NCBI RefSeq assembly: GCF_030151385.1
Contig: NZ_JASLDS010000045.1
Coordinates: forward strand, 1 to 64,000
Origin: Soonwooa sp.
Lineage (GTDB): Bacteria; Bacteroidota; Bacteroidia; Flavobacteriales; Weeksellaceae
DNA: 64,000 nt
Direction of reading: 5' to 3'
The notes beneath the pieces are model-generated. The model was not told the DNA's origin. It was given only the letters and a program-made list of their open reading frames with translations, and did no database searches. How positions within the stretch are numbered: the first letter of the stretch is position 1; each line of letters starts with the position of its first letter. The position numbers and the translations under genes are program-made. Positions 43,829-53,184 of this stretch are shown here, in pieces.

Positions 43829-44217
43829 ATTCCAAAAATCAATTCGTGATAAACTTCCGTATTTCGGACAACAAAAAATAGAATGATGACAATTAAATAG
43901 ATAAGAATACTTTTAAACCCAAACAAGGAATTGTAAAATTTCGAGTACTTTGTTTTTAAATCGCCAATCTGAAAAACAAGGAAAATCAAAAAAACTGGAA
44001 TCGCGACTACAAAAAGTGGATTCAGAATAAAAGCATTTTTAAAATGTCCGTGCAACAATTCGTGGAAAGCGCGCTGACTACCACAGCCAGGACAATCGTA
44101 GTTCGTCATCATTTTGAAAGGACAATTTAGCGCCCAACCAGAATTTGCTGGATTTACAAAAAAGTAAATCAACAAAATACCAAGGACTAAAATCCCAAAA
44201 ACATATTTAATTTTCAT
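43825..44217 (-). CDS. DUF2752 membrane protein
   Basis: A 130-residue protein starting at ATG 44217, which precedes the first membrane helix (IKYVFGILVLGILLIYFFV). Two more helices follow (about 70-90 and 105-125). Between them MTNYDCPGCGSQRAFHELLHG is the DUF2752 signature, with CPGCG and RAFHxLLHG. Function unknown; the cysteine pair and histidines suggest metal binding. Upstream in-frame codons would add 23 residues with a less plausible start. It converges on and overlaps the DKNYY gene end. Confidence 0.88.
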   Translation of the reverse strand: MKIKYVFGILVLGILLIYFFVNPANSGWALNCPFKMMTNYDCPGCGSQRAFHELLHGHFKNAFILNPLFVVAIPVFLIFLVFQIGDLKTKYSKFYNSLFGFKSILIYLIVIILFFVVRNTEVYHELIFGI

Positions 44218-44398
44218 TTTCAAAATAAGCAACCAGCGAATGTTCGCTAAATATTTTTTATTAATTTTAAATCTAATAAAAATCACAACTACCTATATAC
44301 CAATAGTTTAAAAACAAAATTCAACTAAGATAGATAAAAACTAATTTTTATTATTTCAAAACCTAATGAATAAAGCTGATAAAAAGTATAAAAAATCG

Positions 44399-44406
44399 TA
44401 TTTTTG
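44399..44406 (+). promoter_or_regulatory. Candidate -7 box for acnB
   Basis: TATTTTTG matches TAnnTTTG, 84 bases before the acnB ATG; no clear -33 element. Confidence 0.3.
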
Positions 44407-44490
44407 GCTGCAATTTATATAATAATTTAAAAATTAACTGACTTCACGTTTAGTTTTAAATAAAATTACAAGCAAAAGCTTCTACTTATT

Positions 44491-47253
44491 ATGAGTATTT
44501 ACACGAATTATATTCAAGAAATTGAAGAAAGAAAAGGCCAAGGTCTTCATCCAAAACCTATTGACGGTGCCGAATTATTAAGCGAAATCATCGCACAAAT
44601 TAAAGATGCTAACAACCCGAACAGAGAAGATTCTATTCAGTTTTTAATTTACAACACGCTTCCAGGTACAACGCCTGCTGCTGGTGTAAAAGCTAAATTT
44701 TTGAAAGAAATTATTCTTGGAGAAACTGCAGTTGCGGAGATTACGCCAAGTTTCGCTTTCGAATTGTTGTCGCACATGAAAGGTGGTCCATCTATCGAAG
44801 TTCTTTTGGATTTGGCTTTAGGAAATGATGAGGCTATTGCAAAGCAAGCGGCTGAAGTTCTTAAAACTCAGGTTTTCTTGTATGATGCAGATACAGCGCG
44901 TTTAGCAGATGCTTACAAAGCCGGAAATGCAATTGCAAAAGACATTCTTGAAAGCTACGCAAAAGCAGAATTCTTTACAAAACTTCCAGAAGTTGCAGAA
45001 GAAATTAAAATCGTAACATTCATCGCTGGTGAAGGAGATATTTCTACGGATTTATTATCGCCAGGTAACCAAGCGCACTCGCGTTCTGACAGAGAATTGC
45101 ACGGTAAATGTATGATTACGCCAGAAGCTCAGGAGCAAATTCGTGCGTTACAAGCACAACATCCTGATGCGAGTGTGATGCTTATCGCAGAAAAAGGAAC
45201 AATGGGTGTTGGTTCTTCTCGTATGTCGGGTGTTAACAACGTTGCACTTTGGACAGGAAAACAAGCGAGTCCTTATGTACCTTTCGTAAATATCGCGCCG
45301 ATTGTTGGTGGAACGAATGGTATTTCTCCAATTTTCTTAACAACAGTTGACGTAACTGGTGGTATTGGAATCGACCTTAAAAACTGGAAGAAAAAAGTTG
45401 ATGAAAACGGAAATGTTGTTCGTAACGAAAACGATGAACCGGTTTTAGAAGAAGTTTATTCTGTTGCGACAGGTACGGTTTTAACAATTAATACAAAGAC
45501 TCAAAAATTATACAACGGTGACCAAGAATTAATCGACATCGCTCGTTCTTTAACACCGCAAAAAATGGAATTCATCAAAGCGGGTGGTTCTTATGCGATT
45601 GTTTTCGGAAAGAAAATTCAAACTTTTGCAGCGCAAACTTTAGGTGTTGAAGCACCAACAGTTTTTGCTCCTTCAAAAGAAATTTCTAATGATAATCAAG
45701 GTTTAACAGCGGTTGAAAAAATCTTCAACAAAAATGCTGTTGGTGTTACTGATGGAAAAATTTTGCATGCAGGTTCTGACGTTCGTGTAAAAGTAAACAT
45801 CGTTGGTTCTCAAGATACAACAGGTTTGATGACCGCTCAAGAATTGGAAGCAATGGCGGCAACAGTTATCGCTCCAACAGTGGACGGCGCTTATCAATCT
45901 GGATGTCATACGGCTTCGGTTTGGGATAAAAAAGCACAAGCTAACATTCCTAAATTGATGAAATTTATGAATGATTTCGGTTTGATTACTGCTCGTGACC
46001 CAAAAGGTGAATACCACGCAATGACCGACGTTATCCATAAAGTTTTGAATGACATTACCATCGACGAATGGGCGATTATCATCGGTGGAGATTCGCACAC
46101 AAGAATGTCTAAAGGTGTTGCTTTTGGAGCAGATTCAGGGACTGTGGCTTTGGCTTTGGCGACTGGTGAAGCATCAATGCCAATTCCAGAATCGGTGAAA
46201 GTGACTTTCAAAGGTGAGATGAAACCTTATATGGATTTCCGTGATGTTGTACACGCTACGCAAGCGCAGATGTTGCAACAATTCGGAGGCGAAAACGTTT
46301 TCCAAGGTAGAATTATCGAAGTTCATATCGGTACTTTGTTGGCAGACCAAGCCTTTACATTCACTGACTGGACAGCGGAAATGAAAGCGAAAGCATCAAT
46401 CTGTATTTCACAAGACGATACATTAATTCAATCTTTAGAAATCGCAAAATCTCGTATTCAGATTATGATTGATAAAGGAATGGATAATCATAATAAAGTT
46501 CTACAAGGTCTTATCGATAAAGCAAACAAGCGTATCGAAGAAATTAAATCTGGTTCTAAACCAGCGCTTCAACCTGATGAAAATGCAAAATATTACGCTG
46601 AAGTTGTGATTGATTTAGACATCATCAACGAGCCAATGATTGCTGACCCAGACGTTAACAACGAAGATGTTTCTAAACGTTATACGCATGACACAATTCG
46701 TGATTTGACGTATTATGGAGGAACAAAAGCGGTAGATTTAGGTTTCGTAGGTTCTTGTATGGTTCATAAAGATGACCTTAAAATCGTTTCTCAGATGTTG
46801 AGAAATGTTGAGAAAAAAGAAGGTGAAGTTAAATTTAATGCGCCATTAGTGGTTGCAGCACCTACTTACAACATCATCGACGAATTGAAAGCGGAAGGCG
46901 ATTGGGAAATGCTTCAAAAATATTCTGGATTCGAATTTAATGACGATGCACCAAAAGGCGCTGCACGTACAGAATACGAAAACATCATGTATCTTGAGCG
47001 TCCGGGATGTAACCTTTGTATGGGTAACCAAGAAAAAGCGGAAAAAGGAGATACGGTAATGGCGACTTCTACGCGTCTTTTCCAAGGTCGTGTGGTTGAA
47101 GACAGAGATGGCAAAAAAGGTGAATCTTTATTGGCTTCTACTCCAGTGGTTGTTCTTTCGGCTATTTTGGGTAGAATTCCAAATATCGAAGAATACCAAG
47201 ATGCTGTTGAAGGTATTAATTTAACGAAATTCACACCGATTTCTTGTCACTAA
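44491..47253 (+). CDS. acnB: Aconitate hydratase B / 2-methylisocitrate dehydratase
   Basis: Interconverts citrate and isocitrate in the TCA cycle; AcnB enzymes also dehydrate 2-methylisocitrate. The 920-residue protein has the AcnB order: a HEAT-like N-terminal domain (about 1-160), a swivel domain and the cluster domains. The 4Fe-4S ligands are C756 (VGSCMVHKDD), C840 and C843 (RPGCNLCMGNQ). GDSHTRMSKGVAFGADSGTVALALATGE is the conserved active-site block. A second, AcnA-type aconitase lies at 56837-59107. Terminator at 47274-47303. Confidence 0.97.
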   Translation: MSIYTNYIQEIEERKGQGLHPKPIDGAELLSEIIAQIKDANNPNREDSIQFLIYNTLPGTTPAAGVKAKFLKEIILGETAVAEITPSFAFELLSHMKGGPSIEVLLDLALGNDEAIAKQAAEVLKTQVFLYDADTARLADAYKAGNAIAKDILESYAKAEFFTKLPEVAEEIKIVTFIAGEGDISTDLLSPGNQAHSRSDRELHGKCMITPEAQEQIRALQAQHPDASVMLIAEKGTMGVGSSRMSGVNNVALWTGKQASPYVPFVNIAPIVGGTNGISPIFLTTVDVTGGIGIDLKNWKKKVDENGNVVRNENDEPVLEEVYSVATGTVLTINTKTQKLYNGDQELIDIARSLTPQKMEFIKAGGSYAIVFGKKIQTFAAQTLGVEAPTVFAPSKEISNDNQGLTAVEKIFNKNAVGVTDGKILHAGSDVRVKVNIVGSQDTTGLMTAQELEAMAATVIAPTVDGAYQSGCHTASVWDKKAQANIPKLMKFMNDFGLITARDPKGEYHAMTDVIHKVLNDITIDEWAIIIGGDSHTRMSKGVAFGADSGTVALALATGEASMPIPESVKVTFKGEMKPYMDFRDVVHATQAQMLQQFGGENVFQGRIIEVHIGTLLADQAFTFTDWTAEMKAKASICISQDDTLIQSLEIAKSRIQIMIDKGMDNHNKVLQGLIDKANKRIEEIKSGSKPALQPDENAKYYAEVVIDLDIINEPMIADPDVNNEDVSKRYTHDTIRDLTYYGGTKAVDLGFVGSCMVHKDDLKIVSQMLRNVEKKEGEVKFNAPLVVAAPTYNIIDELKAEGDWEMLQKYSGFEFNDDAPKGAARTEYENIMYLERPGCNLCMGNQEKAEKGDTVMATSTRLFQGRVVEDRDGKKGESLLASTPVVVLSAILGRIPNIEEYQDAVEGINLTKFTPISCH

Positions 47254-47273
47254 GAAATTCTTGAATAAATACA

Positions 47274-47303
47274 AAAGACTGCTCGATTTGGGCAGTCTTT
47301 TTT
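47274..47303 (+). terminator. Terminator after acnB
   Basis: AAAGACTGC / GCAGTCTTT stem with a nine-base loop and T tail, 20 bases past the stop. Confidence 0.88.
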
Positions 47304-47377
47304 GTTTGGATTTTTTTTAACGCTAAGGCGTATGATCAATTGAAATTTTAACTAAATACTATTCAAAAGTATTTTCA

Positions 47378-47536
47378 ACATTAAGGCATTAAGATTTGAA
47401 CAGACTTCTAATTTTTAAAAAGCTTAATTAAAATCAATGTATTGATTTCTTAATAAAATGAAATTCCTACTTTCTTAAAATTCTTAATGTTTAACTAAGA
47501 ATAAACTCCGTTTATTTCGATTAAGAAAGCATTAAG
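47378..47536 (-). repeat. Modular intergenic repeat, copy 1 (inverted)
   Basis: The main content of the 331-bp gap 47254-47584. Read on the minus strand it aligns with copies 2 and 3 from end to end: TTTCTTAATC, AATAAACGGAGTTTATT, TAAACATTAAGAA, AAGAAATCAATACATTGATT and AATCTTAATGCCTTAATGTT, in the same order and spacing. No gene seen inside. Confidence 0.8.
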
Positions 47537-47584
47537 TGAAGTTTAAACATATTCAGATTTTGTTTAAAAAATTAGGAGTCATCA

Positions 47585-48700
47585 CTACACATTATACATT
47601 TCAACCGCTTTCCAATATTTATCCTTAAAAATGGAATAAGTAAAATCTATTTTGCCTTTGTATTTAATCATCATTTTATCTAAAACTCGTGTTGGCTTAC
47701 GAAAATCTTTACACGCAATAAAAATCACACGTTCGCTATCAGCCGTTTCTCTACCGATATTTAGATAGCCGTCAACATCTTTTAGATCCTCAGCCAATTC
47801 ATCTTCAAATTGGTCAAGAAGTTTGTAAATACTTTCATCGGGAAAACCATTGTTGTTTTTGCCGTCGTATTTTATTTTGACTGTCACCATCCAAGGGTGC
47901 GAGGCTTTACTATCCCACTCCAACAAAGTTTTATCTACGATTGCAATTAGCGGAAGTCCGTTATTTAGTGTCGCTTCTAAAGAAGAAAATCCATCATTTT
48001 TAGTATCATAACTCACCGCTTGATATTTTTCTACGAACTCTCTTTCACGCCAAAGTAGGTAATCTTTCATTTTTCCAATCGGAATCAATTCTTCTGTGGC
48101 TTCATTTTTTCCAATAATTTGCAAATGGTCGATTGTCGTCACCGAATTTAATTCTCCCAAATAGTTATCCAAAAACAAATATGCGGCGTTGGTAATCATA
48201 TCTTTGTCGGCAGCTTTGTAATTTTCATAAACCAAAACAATGTCGACTTCGTCAGGATAACTCTCGTCCGAATTGGCATAAAACCACAGATTATCTTTAT
48301 CGAAACTATAATCTCCCATGCGCAAACCGATATTAGAAATATCTGCGGCGCTCGGCTTTAAAGCTGTGAAAACCCAATTGGAAAAACTCGGTGCTGCTGC
48401 CACCAAATCCTCGATAATAGCAATTTTCTTGATAACGCCATCGGGAGTGAAAATCAGTTCTGCTGTGTCGTCGTCTTTCATTCCTGTTAAAAAGTAAATG
48501 CCATCGTCGATATTTTTTAATTTTGGAGAAAGGATATCAAAAAAATCTTTTTCAATATCCTTTCTTGATTTTACAACTTCAAAAAACTCCTTTTCTTTAG
48601 TGGCAAACCAATTCCAAAAATCTTGATAAGTCGTTTGCTCGTTAGTTTCCATCGGCGAATTCTCGTCCTTTTTACCAAATAGATTATTTAAAAATCCCAT
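47585..48700 (-). CDS. DUF695-like cytoplasmic protein
   Basis: A 371-residue soluble, acidic protein without signal peptide or membrane segment. The second half (about 245-370) resembles DUF695: HPWMVTVKIKYDGKNNNGFPDESIYKLLDQFEDELAEDL then RVIFIACKDFRKPTRVLDKM. The first half looks like a related alpha/beta domain (YFLTGMKDDDTAELIFTPDG, VDIVLVYENY). Function is not known for this family. It is the last of the minus-strand genes between the two aconitases, isolated by a 414-bp gap. Confidence 0.75.
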   Translation of the reverse strand: MGFLNNLFGKKDENSPMETNEQTTYQDFWNWFATKEKEFFEVVKSRKDIEKDFFDILSPKLKNIDDGIYFLTGMKDDDTAELIFTPDGVIKKIAIIEDLVAAAPSFSNWVFTALKPSAADISNIGLRMGDYSFDKDNLWFYANSDESYPDEVDIVLVYENYKAADKDMITNAAYLFLDNYLGELNSVTTIDHLQIIGKNEATEELIPIGKMKDYLLWREREFVEKYQAVSYDTKNDGFSSLEATLNNGLPLIAIVDKTLLEWDSKASHPWMVTVKIKYDGKNNNGFPDESIYKLLDQFEDELAEDLKDVDGYLNIGRETADSERVIFIACKDFRKPTRVLDKMMIKYKGKIDFTYSIFKDKYWKAVEMYNV

Positions 48701-49114
48701 ACAATATTGTGTTATTTGAATGATTTTCGAATGACTAAATTTTAAAAATCATCAAGTGTTATGACAAGTAATTTACTAAAAAACTTTGTTTCAAAAATAT
48801 TTTTAACATTTAGCAATTAAGTCTAAGTAACGATTAAATTTAATTAACTTGCTGCAAATCAATAGTTTAAATATTTGAAACAAACGAATTCATTTTTTAA
48901 AATCCTAATATTTAAGAAAAGACAAATCTTTATCAAATTTAAACGCAAAGAAAAACGAAGCTAATGACCTATTCATTTCCAAATAAGTAATACAAAATTG
49001 TATTTCAAAAATGAGTGAAACGCCTTTGTTTATCATTAATTGATTACAATTTACTTTGCTATTCTTGTTTAGCTTTGCGTTTAGAATTATTTTAGATTTA
49101 AATAAAACAAAAAC
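48701..49114. other. Intergenic region (414 bp)
   Basis: No convincing gene. It is very AT-rich and contains the inverted-repeat-bounded element at 48940-49083. Confidence 0.6.
48940..49083. repeat. TIR-bounded intergenic element A (144 bp)
   Basis: Ends are a perfect 11-bp inverted repeat, TAAACGCAAAG and CTTTGCGTTTA. The interior shares ACGCCTTTGTTTATC and an AAAACxAAGCT block with the shorter element at 50969-51065. It has the shape of a small non-coding MITE-like repeat. Confidence 0.6.
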
Positions 49115-49957
49115 CTAAAACTCAATATCATCCGCCACATTCCCACCTTGGTCAGCAGCAAAACGCTCTTTGTAATGCGCTCTTACACTTTCTTGGAAAT
49201 CCGCATCTTCTCTTATTTGGTCAGTACTGAAATCCAGATTTCGCTTCGTCATCCACTCCATCGCCACCGATTGAAAATCCATCAAGTCGATTCCGAATTC
49301 ATCTTTTATCCATTGCGCGCCATCAATTCCGTATTCATAAGCGACAGAACGTGCGGCTTCTAATTCTAAATAATAAGCTTTGTCAGTTTTTAAACGATTG
49401 AGATTTTCAGAATTTCCTGTACTGCTTGGAGCAGAGCCATTTTTTAAAGCTAAAATTTTAGGATGATTGGGCGCTTTCATAAAAGCTTCGCCGTACAAAT
49501 TGACAATCGTAAATGTAGAATCTTCCTGCATACGTTTTGGCCAAAGCGTGTTGACTTCCTGCCAAATTGCGGTATCAATGCCGAAAGCTTTAAACAATTC
49601 ATTTTCATCAAAAGTCGTCAAATTCATGGCAATAGCGGCATAATCGTCCAAAGAAATTCCGTGAATAGGCGCTTCCAAAGGATTTCCTGCGTCGGCTTTT
49701 ACATACCCCATCGTCGAAGTTCCAAAATATTTCAAAGAATGCATCATTTCAAACTGGATAAAATCGTCTTCATCCGCATCCTCATTCCAATCAAAATAAA
49801 CATTTCGTACAAAATGTCTTCTGTAACTTTTTACGTCATCTTCTTCCCAATTGTCGCCTAACTGCTGTTTTTTTGCTTCCAATCTCGCTTCCACCTCAGC
49901 ATCAAATTGTGCTTCTGTATAATGATTTCCGTGTAGATTTTCTGGATTGATACTCAT
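49115..49957 (-). CDS. DUF6620-like cytoplasmic protein
   Basis: A 280-residue strongly acidic soluble protein, rich in Asp, Glu, Trp and Tyr. The start HYTEAQFDAEVEARLEAKKQQLGDNWEEDDVKSYRRHFVRNVYFDWNEDAD and the middle LDDYAAIAMNLTTFDENELFKAFGID ... WQEVNTLWPKRMQEDSTF recall DUF6620 (from memory, not searched). Predicted mostly helical. No catalytic motif seen. It starts 18 bp after the coiled-coil zinc-ribbon gene and is probably cotranscribed with it. Confidence 0.7.
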   Translation of the reverse strand: MSINPENLHGNHYTEAQFDAEVEARLEAKKQQLGDNWEEDDVKSYRRHFVRNVYFDWNEDADEDDFIQFEMMHSLKYFGTSTMGYVKADAGNPLEAPIHGISLDDYAAIAMNLTTFDENELFKAFGIDTAIWQEVNTLWPKRMQEDSTFTIVNLYGEAFMKAPNHPKILALKNGSAPSSTGNSENLNRLKTDKAYYLELEAARSVAYEYGIDGAQWIKDEFGIDLMDFQSVAMEWMTKRNLDFSTDQIREDADFQESVRAHYKERFAADQGGNVADDIEF

Positions 49958-49975
49958 AATATTTTCTTTTGTGAT

Positions 49976-50914
49976 TTAATAATTTCTGTTTTGAAGACTT
50001 TGATAAAACCTCTCGTTATGCTCTGCCAAATCTGGAACCAAGCGTTTCCATTCGTCAAACATCGCTCGTTGATATTCCTGATAATATTGCGGAATTAAAG
50101 CTTTGGATTCTTGATGTTGTTTTTCAAGTTCTTCTATTTGTTGCTCGAGCGCATCGTCTTTTTCGGAAAAATCGCGCTTTAATTTTAATTGATGACCTTG
50201 CATGTACAAATCGCGCTCTCGATTTTCCTCTTCATAATATTTATCCAACAAAGGTTGCGTTCTTTGCTCTGCCAAACTTCGACCAATCTGCTCTAAACCT
50301 TGCGCCAACGAGCTCGGCGTAAACGTATTTTTGTTTTGACAACTCGGACATGCGATGTGTGAAGTCACGAAATAAATCTTTGTCAACGGAATGGTATCGC
50401 CACATTGTTGACATTTGAACTGGTTTTTAATCGCTTCATGTTCATCCAAAATTTGTTGATACAAAACTTCGTAATCCGTGAAATTGGTTTGTTCCAATTG
50501 AGCTCTCAGTTCTGATAGTTTTGCTTCCAAACCTCTATGAAGTTGGTTAGAGCAAGTCGTTCTAAATTGAGTTAATTGATTATAAAACGGATTGAAAACA
50601 TCAATTTTTTCTTTAAAAATTTGATAGACATCTTCAATTTTTTCGTCGTAAACGGCTTCGGCTTTCTCGCGGATATTTCCCAACTGACCTAAAATTCCGC
50701 TCAACATTAAGCCATGTTGTCTTTCGTCCTCTTTTTTAAGTTCATAAAGTTCTGGCAAAGCTGCTTCAGTTAACTCAACTGCTTTAGCTTCCAACTTTTC
50801 TAAGAACACAAAAAAGCGTTCTTGATTTTCTTGGAGAAGTCCCAACCACTCTGGATTTTCAGAAAATGAATTCTTCTCTAGTTGGTTTGTTTTTTTATTG
50901 AAAAAATTAAACAT
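49976..50914 (-). CDS. Coiled-coil zinc-ribbon protein
   Basis: A 312-residue soluble protein. Long Glu/Gln/Lys helices (about 30-165 and 205-290) flank a zinc ribbon, C168-x2-C171 and C189-x2-C192 (CQQCGDTIP ... IACPSC). The charged helices are predicted to form coiled coils. Its architecture suggests a scaffold that self-assembles or binds a partner rather than an enzyme. In the Bacillus ydj membrane-stress cluster a coiled-coil PspA-type protein accompanies zinc-ribbon and SPFH partners; no PspA similarity is visible here, so the comparison is only contextual. Confidence 0.75.
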   Translation of the reverse strand: MFNFFNKKTNQLEKNSFSENPEWLGLLQENQERFFVFLEKLEAKAVELTEAALPELYELKKEDERQHGLMLSGILGQLGNIREKAEAVYDEKIEDVYQIFKEKIDVFNPFYNQLTQFRTTCSNQLHRGLEAKLSELRAQLEQTNFTDYEVLYQQILDEHEAIKNQFKCQQCGDTIPLTKIYFVTSHIACPSCQNKNTFTPSSLAQGLEQIGRSLAEQRTQPLLDKYYEEENRERDLYMQGHQLKLKRDFSEKDDALEQQIEELEKQHQESKALIPQYYQEYQRAMFDEWKRLVPDLAEHNERFYQSLQNRNY

Positions 50915-51237
50915 CGTATTTGTTTTAAAATTTGTGTTTTTCTATTGGTATTTTCTTGATATTTTTATCGCAAAGCAAAACAAAGCTTTATTTTACTTAA
51001 GTAAGTTTTACGCCTTTGTTTATCTTATTTTTTTTAAAAATTGTAAAAACTTGTTTGACTTTGCGTTTAACACTCGTGTAACCCAAAGTCGCTATTTTCC
51101 TTTCCTTCTATACTTTTTTAAGGCATAAGGATTCTATCTTCGATAAAATTGTGAACGTCCCATTCAAAAATCTTTGATTTTTTTGCGCCTTTATAAACGA
51201 AAAAATTAGTTTTGACTTGCGCCTTTGCGTTAAAAAA
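50915..51237. other. Intergenic region (323 bp)
   Basis: No gene seen. It contains element B (50969-51065) and, at about 51181-51235, further GCGCCTTT/TTGCGTTA fragments of the same family. Confidence 0.55.
50969..51065. repeat. TIR-bounded intergenic element B (97 bp)
   Basis: Bounded by CGCAAAG and CTTTGCG. It shares the internal ACGCCTTTGTTTATC (51010-51024) and CAAAGCAAAACAAAGCT block with element A (48940-49083). It is shorter by about 47 bp, consistent with an internal deletion. Confidence 0.55.
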
Positions 51238-51708
51238 CTATCCTATCCCTTTTAAATCTTCAATTTCGTTGAGTAGCTCTTGCATCGGTTTTACTCGCAA
51301 TGCTTGAGAAACTGGAATGCTCTTAATTTTCCCATCGGCCTTTACAACTGCTAACAATTCTACATGAATGAGGATTCTGGTGTAATACATTTTGCGCAAT
51401 TCAAAACTTTGAATATCCTGAAACGGAAAAACCAACGGCTTCTTAAATTTAGAATAAAGCAACTCCAAAGATTCTGGTTTATCGCCATTCATTATGATTT
51501 TTGGACCGCCTTTGCGAGCTGTTTTAGCGAAAATAAATCCTAACAGCAAAACGACCAAAATGCCTATTCCCGTTTTTTTATAATCGCTCCAAATGACCAT
51601 TGCAAGCGCAATAAAAACCCATAAAACAACAATTATTACAGCAAAACCCATAAATTGTTTCACGTCATAATCTTTTCCGTTGGGAATTAAATATTTATAG
51701 TTTTTCAT
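51238..51708 (-). CDS. Two-helix membrane protein with PH-like tail, copy 1
   Basis: A 156-residue protein. N-terminal MKNYKYLIPNGKDYDVKQ is followed by two membrane helices (about 20-42 and 46-62), then a cytoplasmic domain of strands (PLVFPFQDIQSFELRKMYYTRILIHVELLAVVKADGKIKSIPV) and a terminal helix (MQELLNEIEDL). The same plan and N-terminal 'Y-K-Y-x-x-x-x-G' motif occur at 53984-54436, so they are paralogues. The tail resembles bacterial PH domains, which I infer from pattern only. It follows the small zinc-ribbon gene by 5 bp. Confidence 0.7.
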   Translation of the reverse strand: MKNYKYLIPNGKDYDVKQFMGFAVIIVVLWVFIALAMVIWSDYKKTGIGILVVLLLGFIFAKTARKGGPKIIMNGDKPESLELLYSKFKKPLVFPFQDIQSFELRKMYYTRILIHVELLAVVKADGKIKSIPVSQALRVKPMQELLNEIEDLKGIG

Positions 51709-51713
51709 TTCGA

Positions 51714-51962
51714 TTAAGATTTCGAATTATCGTTTTCATTCAAATTAATTCCATTTGAAATTTTCACTGCGATAAATTCAAAACCACAATAAGCGCAATG
51801 TGTGATACCATCTTGCTGAGCTCGAGCAGCACCGCAATTCGGACAATCTTTAATGGACAAAGAAGCCGATTTGTCTTCCATTTTTCCACCATAGACTTCT
51901 TGCGTTTTTGCCTTTTTTTTCATCTTTTCGATGAAGGAATTCACTTTCTTATCTTCCGCCAT
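51714..51962 (-). CDS. Small zinc-ribbon protein
   Basis: An 82-residue protein. The basic N-terminus (FIEKMKKKAKTQ) precedes a zinc ribbon, C40-x2-C43 and C56-x2-C59 (CPNCGAARAQQDGITHCAYC), then a short Asn/Asp/Ser-rich tail. It would bind one zinc and probably a protein partner. It is 5 bp upstream of a membrane protein with a PH-like tail and lies 242 bp downstream of the SPFH gene, which supports a shared module. Confidence 0.8.
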   Translation of the reverse strand: MAEDKKVNSFIEKMKKKAKTQEVYGGKMEDKSASLSIKDCPNCGAARAQQDGITHCAYCGFEFIAVKISNGINLNENDNSKS

Positions 51963-52000
51963 TTTTTAATAAATTAGAATTAATTTTGACTGCACCCAAC

Positions 52001-52180
52001 CTTAATATTTCTTAATCAAAATAAACGAAGTTTATTCTTGCTAAACATTAAGAAATTTAGAAAATCAAGCCGTTTATTCTTTAAGAAATCAATAAATTGA
52101 TTTTTTTTAAGGTATTTAAGAACATGTCTTTCAAAAAATCTTAATTTGACTTCGTCGAACCTTAAGGTTTCTTAATGTTT
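52001..52180 (+). repeat. Modular intergenic repeat, copy 2
   Basis: A 180-bp element filling most of the gap 51963-52204. Order: TTTCTTAATC, AATAAACGAAGTTTATT, TAAACATTAAGAAA, AAGAAATCAATAAATTGATT, then at 52145-52180 a block beginning TTTGACTTCGTCGAACC and ending TTTCTTAATG. Several units are self-complementary. Confidence 0.82.
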
Positions 52181-52204
52181 AAAATATTTCATTTTTTTTA
52201 TGAC

Positions 52205-53140
52205 TTAAAGTTTATCCAACAATTCAGATTTCTTGGTTTTGTATTCGTCTTCCTCGATTAGACCATTGTCGAAAAGCTTTTTTAGTTTCAATAATTTTGC
52301 TTCAATATCGTCCTCGGCGGGTTTATTTTGCTGTATCTGATTCATCATCATTCCCATTGCAACGGCGTTTGTCGTAGCTTCATTGAGTGCGGTGCCTTTT
52401 TCGCCGATGGCTTGCGCTTGATTGAATTTGGTAAATTTATCCATGTCGGTTACCATATTCATGTTCGTGATTTTGTCGTAATGTTTGGTCACTTCTTCGG
52501 GAAGCGTCACGCTGGTAATCACGAATTGCGTTAATTCTAAACCGAAAGATTCAAAATAAGGAGCGAGAAAAGGCAGAACTTTTTTGCCCAAATCGGTGAT
52601 GTTTCCCGCAACATCGGTAACCGTAATATTTTCATTCGCCAAAACCTCAGCAAATTTTGGCGCTATAAAATCTCTCAACTCATATTGCAATTCAAAAACC
52701 GTAAACTGCGGGTAAGCCCCTGCATAATTTCTGAAAAAAGTGGGAATATCTTTAATTCTAAAATCAAAACTACCAAAAGCACGAACCCTAATTTGCCCAA
52801 ACTGCGGGTCATTCATCAAAACTGGTGCTGGCGTTCCCCATTTGTTATTGACAAAATTTCGCGTATTGATGAAGTAAACATCCGCTTTGAAAGGACTTTT
52901 AAATCCATATTTCCAACCTTTCAGTTTGCTTAAAATTGGAATATTTTCGGTGCTTAATTCGTGTAAACCAGCATAAAAAACATCCGCCAACTGACCTTCA
53001 TTGAGAAATAAAACCGCCTGACTTTCGCGAACCGTAAGCTGGGCACCGTTTTTAATTTCCTTGTCGGCATCGGCATATTTCCACATCAAAAGATTGGGGT
53101 CTGGCGTTGTCTCTTCTATAATTTCGATGAATACACTCAT
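52205..53140 (-). CDS. SPFH-domain protein with C-terminal SHOCT
   Basis: A 311-residue SPFH (stomatin/prohibitin/flotillin) protein of the COG4260 type, often labelled 'virion core protein'. Landmarks are NLLMWKYADADKEIKNGAQLTVRESQAVLFLNEGQLADVF near the N-terminus, FGQIRVRAFGSFDFRIKDIP, and a helical region from about 180. Residues about 275-311 (EAKLLKLKKLFDNGLIEEDEYKTKKSELLDKL) are a SHOCT domain. Bacillus YdjI has the SPFH domain and acts with YdjG/YdjH to recruit a PspA paralogue to the membrane. Here it sits with zinc-ribbon and membrane proteins, so I infer a membrane-associated scaffold. Gaps on both sides hold repeats. Confidence 0.88.
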   Translation of the reverse strand: MSVFIEIIEETTPDPNLLMWKYADADKEIKNGAQLTVRESQAVLFLNEGQLADVFYAGLHELSTENIPILSKLKGWKYGFKSPFKADVYFINTRNFVNNKWGTPAPVLMNDPQFGQIRVRAFGSFDFRIKDIPTFFRNYAGAYPQFTVFELQYELRDFIAPKFAEVLANENITVTDVAGNITDLGKKVLPFLAPYFESFGLELTQFVITSVTLPEEVTKHYDKITNMNMVTDMDKFTKFNQAQAIGEKGTALNEATTNAVAMGMMMNQIQQNKPAEDDIEAKLLKLKKLFDNGLIEEDEYKTKKSELLDKL

Positions 53141-53184
53141 TTTTTAGTTTTTTTATAGTTTAGAGTTTGTTCAAAATTTTTAAC

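Noticed and set aside
45703..46211. Two overlapping antisense frames (131 and 101 residues) in acnB
   Set aside because: They are shadows of the conserved aconitase active-site region; no start context or family.
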